DNA of 64,000 nucleotides. Origin: Rhodospirillaceae bacterium UBA1479 (GTDB lineage: Bacteria; Pseudomonadota; Alphaproteobacteria; Rhodospirillales; Casp-alpha2). Of this stretch, positions 8,505 through 17,396 are shown in pieces. The stretch spans positions 312,016 to 376,015 of the forward strand of contig DCRZ01000006.1 in NCBI GenBank assembly GCA_002325375.1, in the 5' to 3' direction. The number at the start of each line of letters is the position of its first letter. Positions within the stretch are counted from its first letter, which is position 1. The position numbers were made by a program, and so were the translations under genes. A model generated the notes under the pieces. The model saw nothing but the letters and a program-made list of their open reading frames with translations. It did no database searches and had not been told where the DNA came from.

Positions 8505-9071
8505 ATGCGCATCGTTGCCGGCAGATTTCGCGGCAAGAAGCTGACGGCACCGGAGGGCCGGGATCTGCGCCCGACCTCGGACCGGGCCCGGGAATCCGTG
8601 TTCAACATTCTGGCCCATGGCAAGGCGGCCGTGGATCTGGACGGCATCACCGTCGCCGACATGTTCTGCGGCACGGGGGCGTTGGGGCTCGAGGCTATGT
8701 CGCGGGGGGCGGCCTTCGGCGTGTTCGCGGACCGCAATCCTCAGCACCTCAAGATCGCCAAGGACAACGCGGCGGCCATGGGCCTGTGGCGGGAATGCCT
8801 GATGCTGGGGCTCGACTGCACTCATCTGGCCGTGCCGCCGCGGGCGGCAAAGACGCCGGCCGGGCTGGTTTTTCTCGATCCGCCCTACGGCATGGGGATG
8901 GCTGATCCGGCCCTGCGCGGGCTATTGAACAAAAACTGGCTGACCCCCGATGCCACCGTGGTGGTCGAGGTCGGGGCCGAGGAAAGCCTGGCCGGGACGC
9001 GCGGGTTCGAGGTGCTGGACGAACGCACCTACGGTGCGGCCAAGGTCTACTTCTTGAAAAGGTTGGAATAG
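8505..9071 (+). CDS. rsmD: 16S rRNA (guanine966-N2)-methyltransferase
   Basis: This 188-aa SAM-dependent N2-guanine methyltransferase starts MRIVAGRFRGKKL and continues LRPTSDRARESVFNIL, both diagnostic of RsmD. The SAM-binding motif DMFCGTGALGLEA is at about 52-64, and the catalytic DPPY at 125-128. It methylates G966 of 16S rRNA in the 30S subunit. It lies just after the pseudouridine synthase gene. Its last 25 bases overlap the 3' end of the convergent methyltransferase-like gene. Confidence 0.93.
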   Translation: MRIVAGRFRGKKLTAPEGRDLRPTSDRARESVFNILAHGKAAVDLDGITVADMFCGTGALGLEAMSRGAAFGVFADRNPQHLKIAKDNAAAMGLWRECLMLGLDCTHLAVPPRAAKTPAGLVFLDPPYGMGMADPALRGLLNKNWLTPDATVVVEVGAEESLAGTRGFEVLDERTYGAAKVYFLKRLE

Positions 9072-9805
9072 GCGGCGACCCTGAGACGCAGGTCGCGGTT
9101 GCGTTCAATTTCCGGTGCCGGCGCCAAATTCCAGATCCAGCGTTCATCCGGTTCCGGCAGCTTGATATCGCCAAGGGTGGGTTCCGTCTCGTCCACGTCG
9201 CCGTCTTCGACGAATTCCCGCACGGTTTCCGTGATCAGGCAGACCCGCCCGGGCAGGGCCTGCAAGGCGCGCAGGTGCTGACGCTGGATTTCCGTTGCGA
9301 AGGCCTTGGCCTGTTTCTCCGGCACGTGTCGGGCCGGGATCAGCGGCAATTGGCTCAGCAGGTTCAGGGACACGACCAAATCCGCATCGGCCTCGGGGAG
9401 GTCCGGCAGTGGCGGCTCGGCCGGCATCTCGCCTTGGGCCAGGTCATCGACCAGGCCGGTCAGGTCGACCTCGTCCAGATAGACGTTGGGGTATTGCGCC
9501 GCCCAGGCCCGCACGGCGGGGGGATGGAAGATGTCGATCAGCACGACCTCGGCGAAGTCGTCGGCGAGATCGCCCAAGGGCACGTCGAGAAGCCCGCCCG
9601 AGCCCAGGATCACCACTTTGTTCTGGCCGGGGCAATTGGCGGCGGACCACAGCACGAAGCGGCGGGAGCGTTCCAGGTGTTCCTTCCACGCGGGGAAAAG
9701 CCGCCGATGGCGGGCGGCGATGGCGATCTGTTCCTTCAGATAGCCGAGCCGCTTCAACGGTTCCGGGGCCGGGGTCATCCGATGGGTGAGCCATTCACGC
9801 AGCAT
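9047..9805 (-). CDS. Putative class I SAM-dependent methyltransferase-like protein
   Basis: This 252-aa cytoplasmic protein has an N-terminal helical region and then KVVILGSGGLLDVPL, which looks like a Rossmann glycine-rich loop. An acidic LIDIFHPPAV and VVSLNLLSQLP further on are positioned like methyltransferase motifs. I do not recognise a named family. It follows mutL by 36 bases and probably ends the pgi-mutL transcription unit. It converges on rsmD with a 25-base overlap of coding sequence. The substrate is unknown. Confidence 0.6.
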   Translation of the reverse strand: MLREWLTHRMTPAPEPLKRLGYLKEQIAIAARHRRLFPAWKEHLERSRRFVLWSAANCPGQNKVVILGSGGLLDVPLGDLADDFAEVVLIDIFHPPAVRAWAAQYPNVYLDEVDLTGLVDDLAQGEMPAEPPLPDLPEADADLVVSLNLLSQLPLIPARHVPEKQAKAFATEIQRQHLRALQALPGRVCLITETVREFVEDGDVDETEPTLGDIKLPEPDERWIWNLAPAPEIERNRDLRLRVAAYSNLFKK

Positions 9806-9841
9806 GGGCCAGATCGTCCGGTTGCGGAAAACAGGGCGATC

Positions 9842-11686
9842 TTAACGCCGGCCGAACAGTTTTTCGATATCGGCCAGCTTCAGTTCCACATAGGTCGGCC
9901 GACCATGGCTGCACTGTCCGGAATGGGGGGTCGCCTCCATCTCGCGCAGCAGGCGGTTCATTTCGTCTGCATTCAGCCGCCGTCCGGCGCGGATTGATCC
10001 GTGACAGGCCATGGTCGCGCAGACGTCGCCGATGCGCTCGGCCAGCGCGATGGTTTCGCCGTATTCCGCCAAATCGTCTGCCAAATCGCGGATCACGCCC
10101 TGGATGTCCATATCGCCCAGCAGGGCCGGGGTTTCGCGCACGACCACGGCACCGGGGCCGAAGCCTTCGATCACCAGGCCCATCTCGGCCAGCTCATCCG
10201 CGCGGGCAAGCAGGCGGTCGACCGCCGGCTCCTCCATCTCGACAACCTCGGGGATCAGCAGCATCTGGCGGTTGACCCCGCCGGACGCCATCGCCGTCTT
10301 GATCTTTTCCTGGGTCAGACGCTCGTGCGCGGCGTGCTGATCGACGATGACCAGGCCGTCCGCCGTCTGGGCGATCACGTAGGTAGCGTGAACTTGGGCC
10401 CGCGCCACACCCAGGGGGTATTCCGCGGTTGACTGTTCCGCCGCCACGCCGCCGTCCGGGTCCATCGTCATCGGCGCGCTGGGGGCGCGGTCGAGATCGG
10501 GCAGGGGGGCGTAGTGGTCCGATAGGCCGCTTGGCCGCGCCGCGGGGGCATAGGCCCCGCCATATCCGCCGCCGCTCCGCCCCAGGGGCAGGGCGCCGCC
10601 GGGATTTTCGCTGGGCCGGAACGCGCCGAGCGCCGCCCCGGCCACGGTGGTCGAGGCCCGATGTCCGGCTTCGGCCAGGGCATGCTTCAGGGCGCTGACG
10701 ATCAACCCCCGCACCACCCCGGCATCGCGGAACCGGACCTCGGTCTTGGCGGGATGCACGTTGACGTCGACCTCGGTCGGCGGGACCTCCAGAAACAGCG
10801 CCAGCAGGGGATGGCGGTCGGAGGCCAGGAATTCCCGGTAGGCACCCCTGACCGCACCCAGCAGCAGGCGGTCGCGCACGGGCCGGCCGTTGACGAACAG
10901 GAACTGCATGGCGGCGTTGCCGCGGTTCAGGGTCGGCACCCCGGCATGGCCGGAAAGCCGGATGCCCTCGCGGACCGCGTCGATGGTCATGGCGTTGTCG
11001 GCGAAGGGGCGGCCCATGATGCCGGCCAGGCGTTCCAGCCGCGCCGCGGACGCATCGTCGCCCAGGCGCGGGGTGACGGCGTTCAGCTTGATCAGGTCGC
11101 GGGTGCCGTCGGACAGGGTGAAGGCGATTTCCGGATGGGCCATGGCCAGGCGGTTCAGGGTTTCGACCACATGGTTCTGTTCCGTGCGCGCGGCCTTGAG
11201 AAACTTGAGCCGGGCCGGCGTGGCATAAAACAGGTCGCGCACGTCGACTCGGGTCCCGTGGGGATGGGCGGCGGGTTGGGCCTTGGCCGGGCCGCCGCCT
11301 TCGACCGAGACGGCCCAGGCCTGATCGGCGCCCTCTGGGCGCGAAGTGATGGTCATGCGCGCCACGGCGGCCATGGAGGGCAGGGCCTCGCCCCTGAAAC
11401 CCAGGGTGGACACGGCCATCAGGTCGTCGTCGGGCAGTTTCGACGTGGCGTGGCGTTCCAGCGCCAGTTGGATTTCATCGGGGGTCATGCCGCAGCCGTC
11501 GTCGGTCACGGTGATCGCCGTCTGTCCGCCGTCGCGGATCACGACCTCGATGCGCCGGGCGCCGGCGTCGATGGCGTTTTCGACCAGTTCCTTCACCGCC
11601 GAGGCCGGGCGTTCCACCACCTCGCCGGCGGCGATGCGGTTGACCACGGTCTCCGGCAGGCGGCGGATCACGGGGGGATTGATCAT
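9842..11686 (-). CDS. mutL: DNA mismatch repair protein MutL
   Basis: The 614-aa MutL couples mismatch recognition by MutS to strand incision. The N-terminal GHKL ATPase shows ELVENAIDAGA (E36/N37 region), DDGCGMT, STLGFRGEAL and GTRVDVRDLFYATPARLKF. After a variable, proline/glycine-rich linker (about 340-420), the C-terminal domain has DQHA(x2)E(x4)E at 449-460. ACHGSIRAG and CSHGRP (592-597) follow. These are the metal-binding motifs of endonuclease-type MutL, as in organisms lacking MutH. The first four bases overlap the pgi stop (ATGA), so the two genes are translationally coupled. Confidence 0.96.
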   Translation of the reverse strand: MINPPVIRRLPETVVNRIAAGEVVERPASAVKELVENAIDAGARRIEVVIRDGGQTAITVTDDGCGMTPDEIQLALERHATSKLPDDDLMAVSTLGFRGEALPSMAAVARMTITSRPEGADQAWAVSVEGGGPAKAQPAAHPHGTRVDVRDLFYATPARLKFLKAARTEQNHVVETLNRLAMAHPEIAFTLSDGTRDLIKLNAVTPRLGDDASAARLERLAGIMGRPFADNAMTIDAVREGIRLSGHAGVPTLNRGNAAMQFLFVNGRPVRDRLLLGAVRGAYREFLASDRHPLLALFLEVPPTEVDVNVHPAKTEVRFRDAGVVRGLIVSALKHALAEAGHRASTTVAGAALGAFRPSENPGGALPLGRSGGGYGGAYAPAARPSGLSDHYAPLPDLDRAPSAPMTMDPDGGVAAEQSTAEYPLGVARAQVHATYVIAQTADGLVIVDQHAAHERLTQEKIKTAMASGGVNRQMLLIPEVVEMEEPAVDRLLARADELAEMGLVIEGFGPGAVVVRETPALLGDMDIQGVIRDLADDLAEYGETIALAERIGDVCATMACHGSIRAGRRLNADEMNRLLREMEATPHSGQCSHGRPTYVELKLADIEKLFGRR

Positions 11687-13287
11687 GAACCGTCCCCGCC
11701 GCTCCGGGCCCGGCGAATGCGGGCGAGCAGGCTGCGCGTCGAGGCATCCAACCCCGGGGCCTCCACGCCTTGGGCAAGGGCCCTGGTCAGCGGCCCGGCA
11801 AGCTCCTTACCCAGCTCGACCCCGAATTGGTCAAAGGAATTGACGTTCCAGATGACGCCCTGGACGAACACCTTGTGCTCGTACAGTGCCAGCAGCATGC
11901 CGAAGGTGTGCGGGTCCAGGCGGTCCAAAAGGATCGCGGTCGAGGGACGGTTGCCGGGAAACTGCTTGTGCGGCGGCACGCCCGGCCCGGCCTTGCGGCC
12001 AAGCGCCAGGGCCGCCGGCTGGGCCAGGAAATTGGCGAGCAGCTTGTCGTGATGGTCGCCCGCCGGATGGGCCGGCGCCACGGCGGCGATGAAGTCGGCG
12101 GAGATCAGGTCCGTGCCCTGATGGAGCAGTTGATAAAACGCATGCTGGCCGTTGGTGCCCGCCTGGCCGAACACGACGGGGGCGGTGGGCTGGGCCACGG
12201 GCGCGCCGTCCCGGTCCACGGCCTTGCCGTTGCTTTCCATTTCCAGCTGCTGCAGGTAGTCGGGCAGGCCGTCCAGCAGCTGGTCATAGGGCAGCACCGT
12301 GTGGGCGGCGGCCCTCTCGAAATTGCGGTTCCAGATACCGGCCAGCGCCAGCAACACGGGCAGGTTTTCCGCCAAGGGCGTTTCCAGGAAATGGCGGTCC
12401 ATGTCCCGGGCCCCGGCCAGGAAATCGCGGAACAGGTTCATGCCGAGCGTCAGGGCCAGCGGCAAGCCGATCGCCGACCAAACCGAATACCGCCCGCCGA
12501 CCCAGTCCCAGAACCCGAACAAGGCGTCGTCACCGATGCCGAAATCGCGCGCCGCGTCGTCGTTGGTGGTGACGGCGCAGAAGTGTTTGGCGACGGCGTC
12601 TGATCCCAGGGCCCCGGTCAGCCACCGCCGCGCCGTCATGGCGTTGGTCATGGTTTCCTGGGTCGTGAAGGTCTTCGACGACACGACGAACAGGGTGGTT
12701 TCCGGATCGCAGGCTTCAAGCGCCTCCGTCAGGTCCGTGGCGTCTACGTTGGACACGAAACGGGGCGTCAGTCCGCGCCGCCGGTAGGGGGCAAGGGCCC
12801 GACAGGCAATGCGCGGACCTTGGTCCGAGCCGCCGATGCCGATGTTGATGACGTCGGTGAAGGGCTTGCCGGTCGCACCCGTTCGGGTGCCGTTTTCAAC
12901 CCCGGCGACGAAGTCCGCCATGTGGTCGAGCACGGCCTGAACCTCGCCCTGGACCGGGGTGCCGCCGACGGCGAAACCGTCTTCGGCCCGGCCGCGCAGC
13001 GCCATGTGCAGGGCGGCACGGTCCTCGGTTGCGTTGATCGCCTCGCCCGCGGCCATGGCATCCCGCCGGGCCGCCACACCGCGTTCATCGGCCAGGGCGA
13101 TCAGCAGAGCAAGGGTATCCGGGGTGAGGCGGTTCTTGGACAGGTCCAGGCACAGGCCCCCCAGGGCGAAGGTCAGGGCCTCGGTGCGCTTGTCGTCGCC
13201 GAGAAGATCGCGCAGATGGCTGCCCGCTGCCGCCCGGTGATGGTCGGCGAGCGCCTGCCAGGCCGGCGTTGAGGCGGGGGGCGGCAT
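11683..13287 (-). CDS. pgi: Glucose-6-phosphate isomerase
   Basis: This 534-aa enzyme interconverts glucose-6-phosphate and fructose-6-phosphate. It carries the sugar-phosphate-binding INIGIGGSDQGPR, the PGI signature region around FGQAGTNGQHAFYQLLHQGT, and the C-terminal signature SFDQFGVELGKELA. MPPPAS at 13287 is chosen as the start because the extra 16 residues in the longer frame are not family-like. It is coupled to mutL by a 4-base overlap, and the M16 peptidase gene ends 76 bases upstream. Confidence 0.96.
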   Translation of the reverse strand: MPPPASTPAWQALADHHRAAAGSHLRDLLGDDKRTEALTFALGGLCLDLSKNRLTPDTLALLIALADERGVAARRDAMAAGEAINATEDRAALHMALRGRAEDGFAVGGTPVQGEVQAVLDHMADFVAGVENGTRTGATGKPFTDVINIGIGGSDQGPRIACRALAPYRRRGLTPRFVSNVDATDLTEALEACDPETTLFVVSSKTFTTQETMTNAMTARRWLTGALGSDAVAKHFCAVTTNDDAARDFGIGDDALFGFWDWVGGRYSVWSAIGLPLALTLGMNLFRDFLAGARDMDRHFLETPLAENLPVLLALAGIWNRNFERAAAHTVLPYDQLLDGLPDYLQQLEMESNGKAVDRDGAPVAQPTAPVVFGQAGTNGQHAFYQLLHQGTDLISADFIAAVAPAHPAGDHHDKLLANFLAQPAALALGRKAGPGVPPHKQFPGNRPSTAILLDRLDPHTFGMLLALYEHKVFVQGVIWNVNSFDQFGVELGKELAGPLTRALAQGVEAPGLDASTRSLLARIRRARSGGDGS

Positions 13288-13363
13288 GAAGGTCTCTGAT
13301 CCTCCGGGGGGACGTTGCGCGGGCGAGAGTACCATCGGTCTCCGGCATCGCCAACGGCAGGGC

Positions 13364-14695
13364 TTAAGGCGTCGGTTTGACGTCCTTGGGCTCGCCCACG
13401 ACGACGATGGTGAGGTCGTCCGGATGCAAGAGTTTCCGGGCCACGCGGCGGATATCGTCGAGTGTCACGGCCTCAATATAGCTGTTGCGCTTGTCCAGAT
13501 AATCGATGCCCAAATCTTCCGTCTGCATGCCGACCAGCATGGCCGCGATTCGCTCCGTCGCCGTGAAGCGCAGGGGAAACGATCCGGTCAGGTACTGCTT
13601 GGCGGCGGTCAATTCGGCCTCGGTCACGCCGTCCTTGGCCAGCTTGGCCCATTCGTCACGGACGACCTTCAGGGTTTCCGCGACCCGCGCGTTGGCCGTG
13701 CCGGCGCCGCCGGCATAGATCGCGGAACGGTCCATGGGATGCAGGTAGGTATAGACCGAATAGGCCAGGCCCCGCTTTTCCCGCACTTCGGTATAGAGAC
13801 GGGAAGTGAATCCGCCGCCGCCCAGGATGTGGTTCATCACATAGGCGGTGTAGAAATCCGGATCCTTGCGCATCAGGCCCCGGTCGGCGAACAGGATGTT
13901 GCTTTGCTTCAGGGGCTTTTCGATGACGATGGTGCGGCCCGAGACCTTGGGCGCGACTTCCTGAACCTTCCAGGGGGCCGCCTTGGCGGGCAGGGCGCCG
14001 AAGGTCTTGTCGAGCAGCGGCGCCAGTTCCTTGGCCGTGATGTCCCCGACCACGCCGATCGACAGGGTGTCGCGGGCCAGCCGTTCCTTGACGAAGGCGC
14101 GCATGTCGGCGACCTGGATGGCGGCGACGCTTTCCAGGGTGCCACCGGTCGGGCGGCCGTAGGGATGATCCGGATAGAGGGTCTTCATCAGCGTCTTGCC
14201 GGCGATGGCGTCGGCGTCTTCCGATTCATGTCGCAGATTGGCCAGAAGCTGGGCGCGCAGGCGCGACACGGGTTCCGCGTCGAAACGCGGCTCCGTCATG
14301 GCCTGGCGCAGCAGGTCGAAGGCCAGGTCGCGGTATTCGGTCAATACCTGGACGCGCGCACCAAAGCTGTCGCGCGCGGCGCTGAAGCGCAGCGTGATGG
14401 ATTTGTCCTCCAGCGTCTGCTGGAAGGCCTTGCTGTCCAAGTCGCCGGCCCCTTCGTCAAGCAGGGTCGAGACCATGTTGGCCAGGCCTTCCTTGCCTTC
14501 GGGGTCAAGGGCGCTGCCCCCACGGAACGCCAGATGCAGGGAGATGATGGGGTTGAGGTGATCCTCGACCAGCCAGGCCTCGATCCCGCCGGGGCTGACC
14601 ACGCGTTCGATCTGCGTCGCCTTGGCCGGTGCCGCGTAAAGGACGAAGACGACCGCCGCCAGGGCAAGGGCGGCGCGGGGCAGAAGGCGGCTCAT
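13364..14695 (-). CDS. M16 family protein, non-catalytic subunit
   Basis: This 443-aa secreted pitrilysin-family protein has a signal peptide (about 1-25, ending near AKA). The position equivalent to the HxxEH zinc motif reads ANMVSTLLDEGAG, without the two histidines. Zinc is therefore not expected and the subunit is predicted inactive. The R/Y pair typical of the second M16 domain is present in the VREKRGLAYSVYTY region. The gene overlaps the upstream catalytic M16 gene by four bases. The two probably form a heterodimer like mitochondrial processing peptidase or the PqqF-type pairs, clearing periplasmic peptides. Confidence 0.85.
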   Translation of the reverse strand: MSRLLPRAALALAAVVFVLYAAPAKATQIERVVSPGGIEAWLVEDHLNPIISLHLAFRGGSALDPEGKEGLANMVSTLLDEGAGDLDSKAFQQTLEDKSITLRFSAARDSFGARVQVLTEYRDLAFDLLRQAMTEPRFDAEPVSRLRAQLLANLRHESEDADAIAGKTLMKTLYPDHPYGRPTGGTLESVAAIQVADMRAFVKERLARDTLSIGVVGDITAKELAPLLDKTFGALPAKAAPWKVQEVAPKVSGRTIVIEKPLKQSNILFADRGLMRKDPDFYTAYVMNHILGGGGFTSRLYTEVREKRGLAYSVYTYLHPMDRSAIYAGGAGTANARVAETLKVVRDEWAKLAKDGVTEAELTAAKQYLTGSFPLRFTATERIAAMLVGMQTEDLGIDYLDKRNSYIEAVTLDDIRRVARKLLHPDDLTIVVVGEPKDVKPTP

Positions 14696-16080
14696 TCCGG
14701 CGTCTCCTTATCTTCCACGAGAAAGGCCGTGACCGAGTGTTTCTTGACGAAAACGTATTTGGCTGCGGCCTGGATTTCCTCGGCGGTGACCGCCGCGATG
14801 CGGTCGGGCCAGGCCTCGACGTCGGCGACCTTGCGCCCGACGGCCAGCGCCGCCCCCAGGGTCCGCGCCCCGGTGGTGAAGGAATCGCGGGCGAACACGG
14901 CGCTTGCGACCAACCGTTTCTTGGCGCGGGCGACCTCGTTCGCGGTGACACCGTCCTTGGCGATGCGGTCAAGCTCGGCATCGACGGCCTGTTCGATCTC
15001 GGGCAGGGTGACGCCGGGCCGGGGGCTGCCGTAAAGGGTGAAACTGCTGGGGCCCAGGGAATCGGCGTCGTAATAGGAACCCGCCGAGACCGCCTTGCGG
15101 TCGTCGATGACCAGCTTGCGGTATATCCGCGACGTGCCGCCGCCGCCCAGGATTTCGGTCAGGACCTGCAGGGCATAGGCGTGCTGCGTTTCGCCGTACA
15201 AATAGCTGGGGGCCAGGTAGGACCGGCGCCACGACGGCTGGCGGACCTGGGTATGCTGCATGGCGACGATGCGCGCGGCTTCCTGCGGCGGTTCGGCCGG
15301 GCGCGCGCGGGTGATCGGGGCGGCGGCGGGAACGGCGCCGTAATATTTTTCCGCCAGCGGCTTCAGTTCCTTGGCGGTGATGTCGCCGGCGACCACCAGG
15401 ATCGCGTTGTTGGGCGCGTACCAGCGTTTGTAGAAATCGATGATGTTCTGGCGGGTCATGGCGACGATTTCGTGGTCGTAGCCGATGATCGGCCGCCGGT
15501 AGGGATAATTGCGGTACAGCGCTTCGGACACGTGCTCACCCAGGATCGCGGCCGGGTTGTTGTCCGTGCGCGACCGGCGTTCCTCGCGCACCACCTGGCG
15601 TTCCGGCTCGATGATCTCGTCCGTCAGCGTCAGGTTGGTCATGCGGTCGGCCTCCATCTCCATGACCATCTCAAGATGTTCGCGGGCGATGGTCTGGTGA
15701 TAGGCCGTGTAGTCGAACGAGGTGAAGGCGTTTTCCTGGCCGCCGTAGCGCGCCACCAGTTTCGAGAACTCGCCCGGCTTGCGTGTCTTGGTGCCCTTGA
15801 ACATCAGGTGTTCCAGGAAATGCGCGATCCCCGAATAGCCGGAGCTCTCGTCGGCGGAGCCGACCTTGTACCACACCATATGTGTGACCACGGGGGCGCG
15901 GTGGTTGGACACGACGACCACCTGCATGCCGTTGTTCAGGGTGAAGGTTTCCGGGCTGAACACCTTGGCCAAGGCCGGCGTGGCGCCCAGGGTCAGGGCG
16001 GCGGTCAGCAGGGCCAGGGCGGCGATCAGCGGACGGAAGTGTCGGCCGGACCGGTGGCGAGAGGCGGGGGGCATGAACAT
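14692..16080 (-). CDS. M16 family zinc metallopeptidase, catalytic subunit
   Basis: The 462-aa protein has an N-terminal signal peptide (about 1-38, ending TPALA) and the inverted zinc motif H87-FLE-H91. A distal glutamate lies at E166 or E167 in VVREERRSR, about 75 residues on, as the family requires. It is predicted to be the active partner of the following M16 protein, processing or degrading peptides in the periplasm. The start could also be ATG16074 (MPPAS). It stands 154 bases downstream of the DUF3035 lipoprotein gene, in a gene order often seen in Alphaproteobacteria. Confidence 0.9.
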   Translation of the reverse strand: MFMPPASRHRSGRHFRPLIAALALLTAALTLGATPALAKVFSPETFTLNNGMQVVVVSNHRAPVVTHMVWYKVGSADESSGYSGIAHFLEHLMFKGTKTRKPGEFSKLVARYGGQENAFTSFDYTAYHQTIAREHLEMVMEMEADRMTNLTLTDEIIEPERQVVREERRSRTDNNPAAILGEHVSEALYRNYPYRRPIIGYDHEIVAMTRQNIIDFYKRWYAPNNAILVVAGDITAKELKPLAEKYYGAVPAAAPITRARPAEPPQEAARIVAMQHTQVRQPSWRRSYLAPSYLYGETQHAYALQVLTEILGGGGTSRIYRKLVIDDRKAVSAGSYYDADSLGPSSFTLYGSPRPGVTLPEIEQAVDAELDRIAKDGVTANEVARAKKRLVASAVFARDSFTTGARTLGAALAVGRKVADVEAWPDRIAAVTAEEIQAAAKYVFVKKHSVTAFLVEDKETPE

Positions 16081-16234
16081 GTCGGGATCAGGGCCTGTTG
16101 CGGGTTGCGGTCAGCGGGCGGGATGCGGGTTCCCGGAAGATGGGACCCCCGGAAACACGGGAATTGCCATTATCGAGATTGTCGTCGAGATCACGGCGAT
16201 TTCAAGGCGGTAGACGCGTTTTGCGGGCTTCCGG

Positions 16235-16801
16235 CTAGAATCCGAGAATGCCCTTCTTGCGGGTCTCGCGCTTGATCTCGGGCGTCTTGCCTTCGTTGAC
16301 CGGCTTGCCCAGCGCCTGGGTTTCCAGCAGGCGGCGCTGTTCGGCCGCGGGATCGACCACGGTGCCTGAATATTTCGGATCGTCGACCCAGAAGATCAGC
16401 TTGTCGATCAGGCGGCGGTCCTCTTCGGACAGCGCGAGCGTTTCCTGGTCGATGATCGTGCGGATGGCGGGATCGGCATCGGCCGTGCCCATCTTGTCCA
16501 TCAGCACGGTCAGGCCCGGCGTGGTTGCGGCAAGCGGCTGCGCCTGCACCGGGCGGCGCAGCATGGCGGCGCGGGCCTGGTCGCGCGGGCTGTAGGTTTC
16601 AAGCTGTTCGCGCCCCGGCTCGGGCGGGCGCAGCGCATAATCGGGCGGCAGCGACAAAGGCGGGCGCTTGTAGACGGCGAATTCGTCGGGGGCTTTTTTG
16701 CCGCCGGAAATCGCGCGCTTCACGGAATCGCAGGCACCCAGGCTGAACGCCATCATCAGCACCAGAAAAATGCCCGTCGTTCGTGCCGTTTGTCGTTTCA
16801 T
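16235..16801 (-). CDS. DUF3035 lipoprotein (possible BamF-like)
   Basis: This 188-aa predicted outer-membrane-associated lipoprotein has a signal peptide with lipobox FSLGAC, putting the lipidated cysteine at C24. PPLSLPPDYALRPPEPG follows, a hallmark of alphaproteobacterial DUF3035 proteins. The family has been linked to the BamF component of the beta-barrel assembly machine, but I hold that role as possible, not shown. The start at 16801 is chosen because it places the lipobox correctly; the longer frame from 16924 would bury the signal peptide. lspA, which encodes the peptidase that would process it, lies immediately upstream. Confidence 0.8.
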   Translation of the reverse strand: MKRQTARTTGIFLVLMMAFSLGACDSVKRAISGGKKAPDEFAVYKRPPLSLPPDYALRPPEPGREQLETYSPRDQARAAMLRRPVQAQPLAATTPGLTVLMDKMGTADADPAIRTIIDQETLALSEEDRRLIDKLIFWVDDPKYSGTVVDPAAEQRRLLETQALGKPVNEGKTPEIKRETRKKGILGF

Positions 16802-16889
16802 GCCCGCCGTTTCATGCTCAACAGGTTGCGCCCTGGGGTGATTTTCGCGGGACGGGTTACCGTTCCGGCCCCCGCCGAGGCATGCCAAT

Positions 16890-17378
16890 CTACGATGATT
16901 TATCCCGGTGAAACAAGGAATCAAGGATCAGAAGCACCGCCCCCACCGTGATCGCGCTGTCGGCGACGTTGAAAGCGGGCCAATGGGCGCCCGCCACGTG
17001 CAGATCGACGAAATCGACGACGGCGCCATGGACCAGGCGATCGATGACATTGCCCAAGGCACCCCCCAGGATCAGCCCGATTCCCCAGCCGACAATGCGC
17101 TCCGGCCCGCGGAACAGCCAGACCGCCAGAATGGCGGAAACGCCAACCGCCACGGCGGCCAAAATCCAGGGGCCGTAATCCGACTGTGTATTGAACAGGC
17201 CGAAGCTGACGCCCCGATTCCATACTAGGACCAGATTGGCGAAGGGCGTGACTTCAATGACCCGGGGCGGGTTCATGATGTCGGTCAGCACCCACCATTT
17301 GCTGATCTGGTCGAGAACGATGACCAGGAAGGCAAGCCCCAGGCCCTGGCGGCGCAGCGTGATATGGGGCTCGGCCAA
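16890..17378 (-). CDS. lspA: Lipoprotein signal peptidase (signal peptidase II)
   Basis: The 162-aa inner-membrane aspartyl protease has four predicted transmembrane helices. Typical motifs are present: LDQISKWW, FNTQ after VWNRGVSFG, GNVIDR and VVDFVD, with FNVADSAI further on. The catalytic aspartates are expected to be D122 and D140. It cleaves prolipoprotein signal peptides after diacylglyceryl transfer. It follows ileS by 18 bases, a conserved ribF-ileS-lspA arrangement. Confidence 0.96.
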   Translation of the reverse strand: MAEPHITLRRQGLGLAFLVIVLDQISKWWVLTDIMNPPRVIEVTPFANLVLVWNRGVSFGLFNTQSDYGPWILAAVAVGVSAILAVWLFRGPERIVGWGIGLILGGALGNVIDRLVHGAVVDFVDLHVAGAHWPAFNVADSAITVGAVLLILDSLFHRDKSS

Positions 17379-17396
17379 GGGTCCGCCGCCTGCCGT

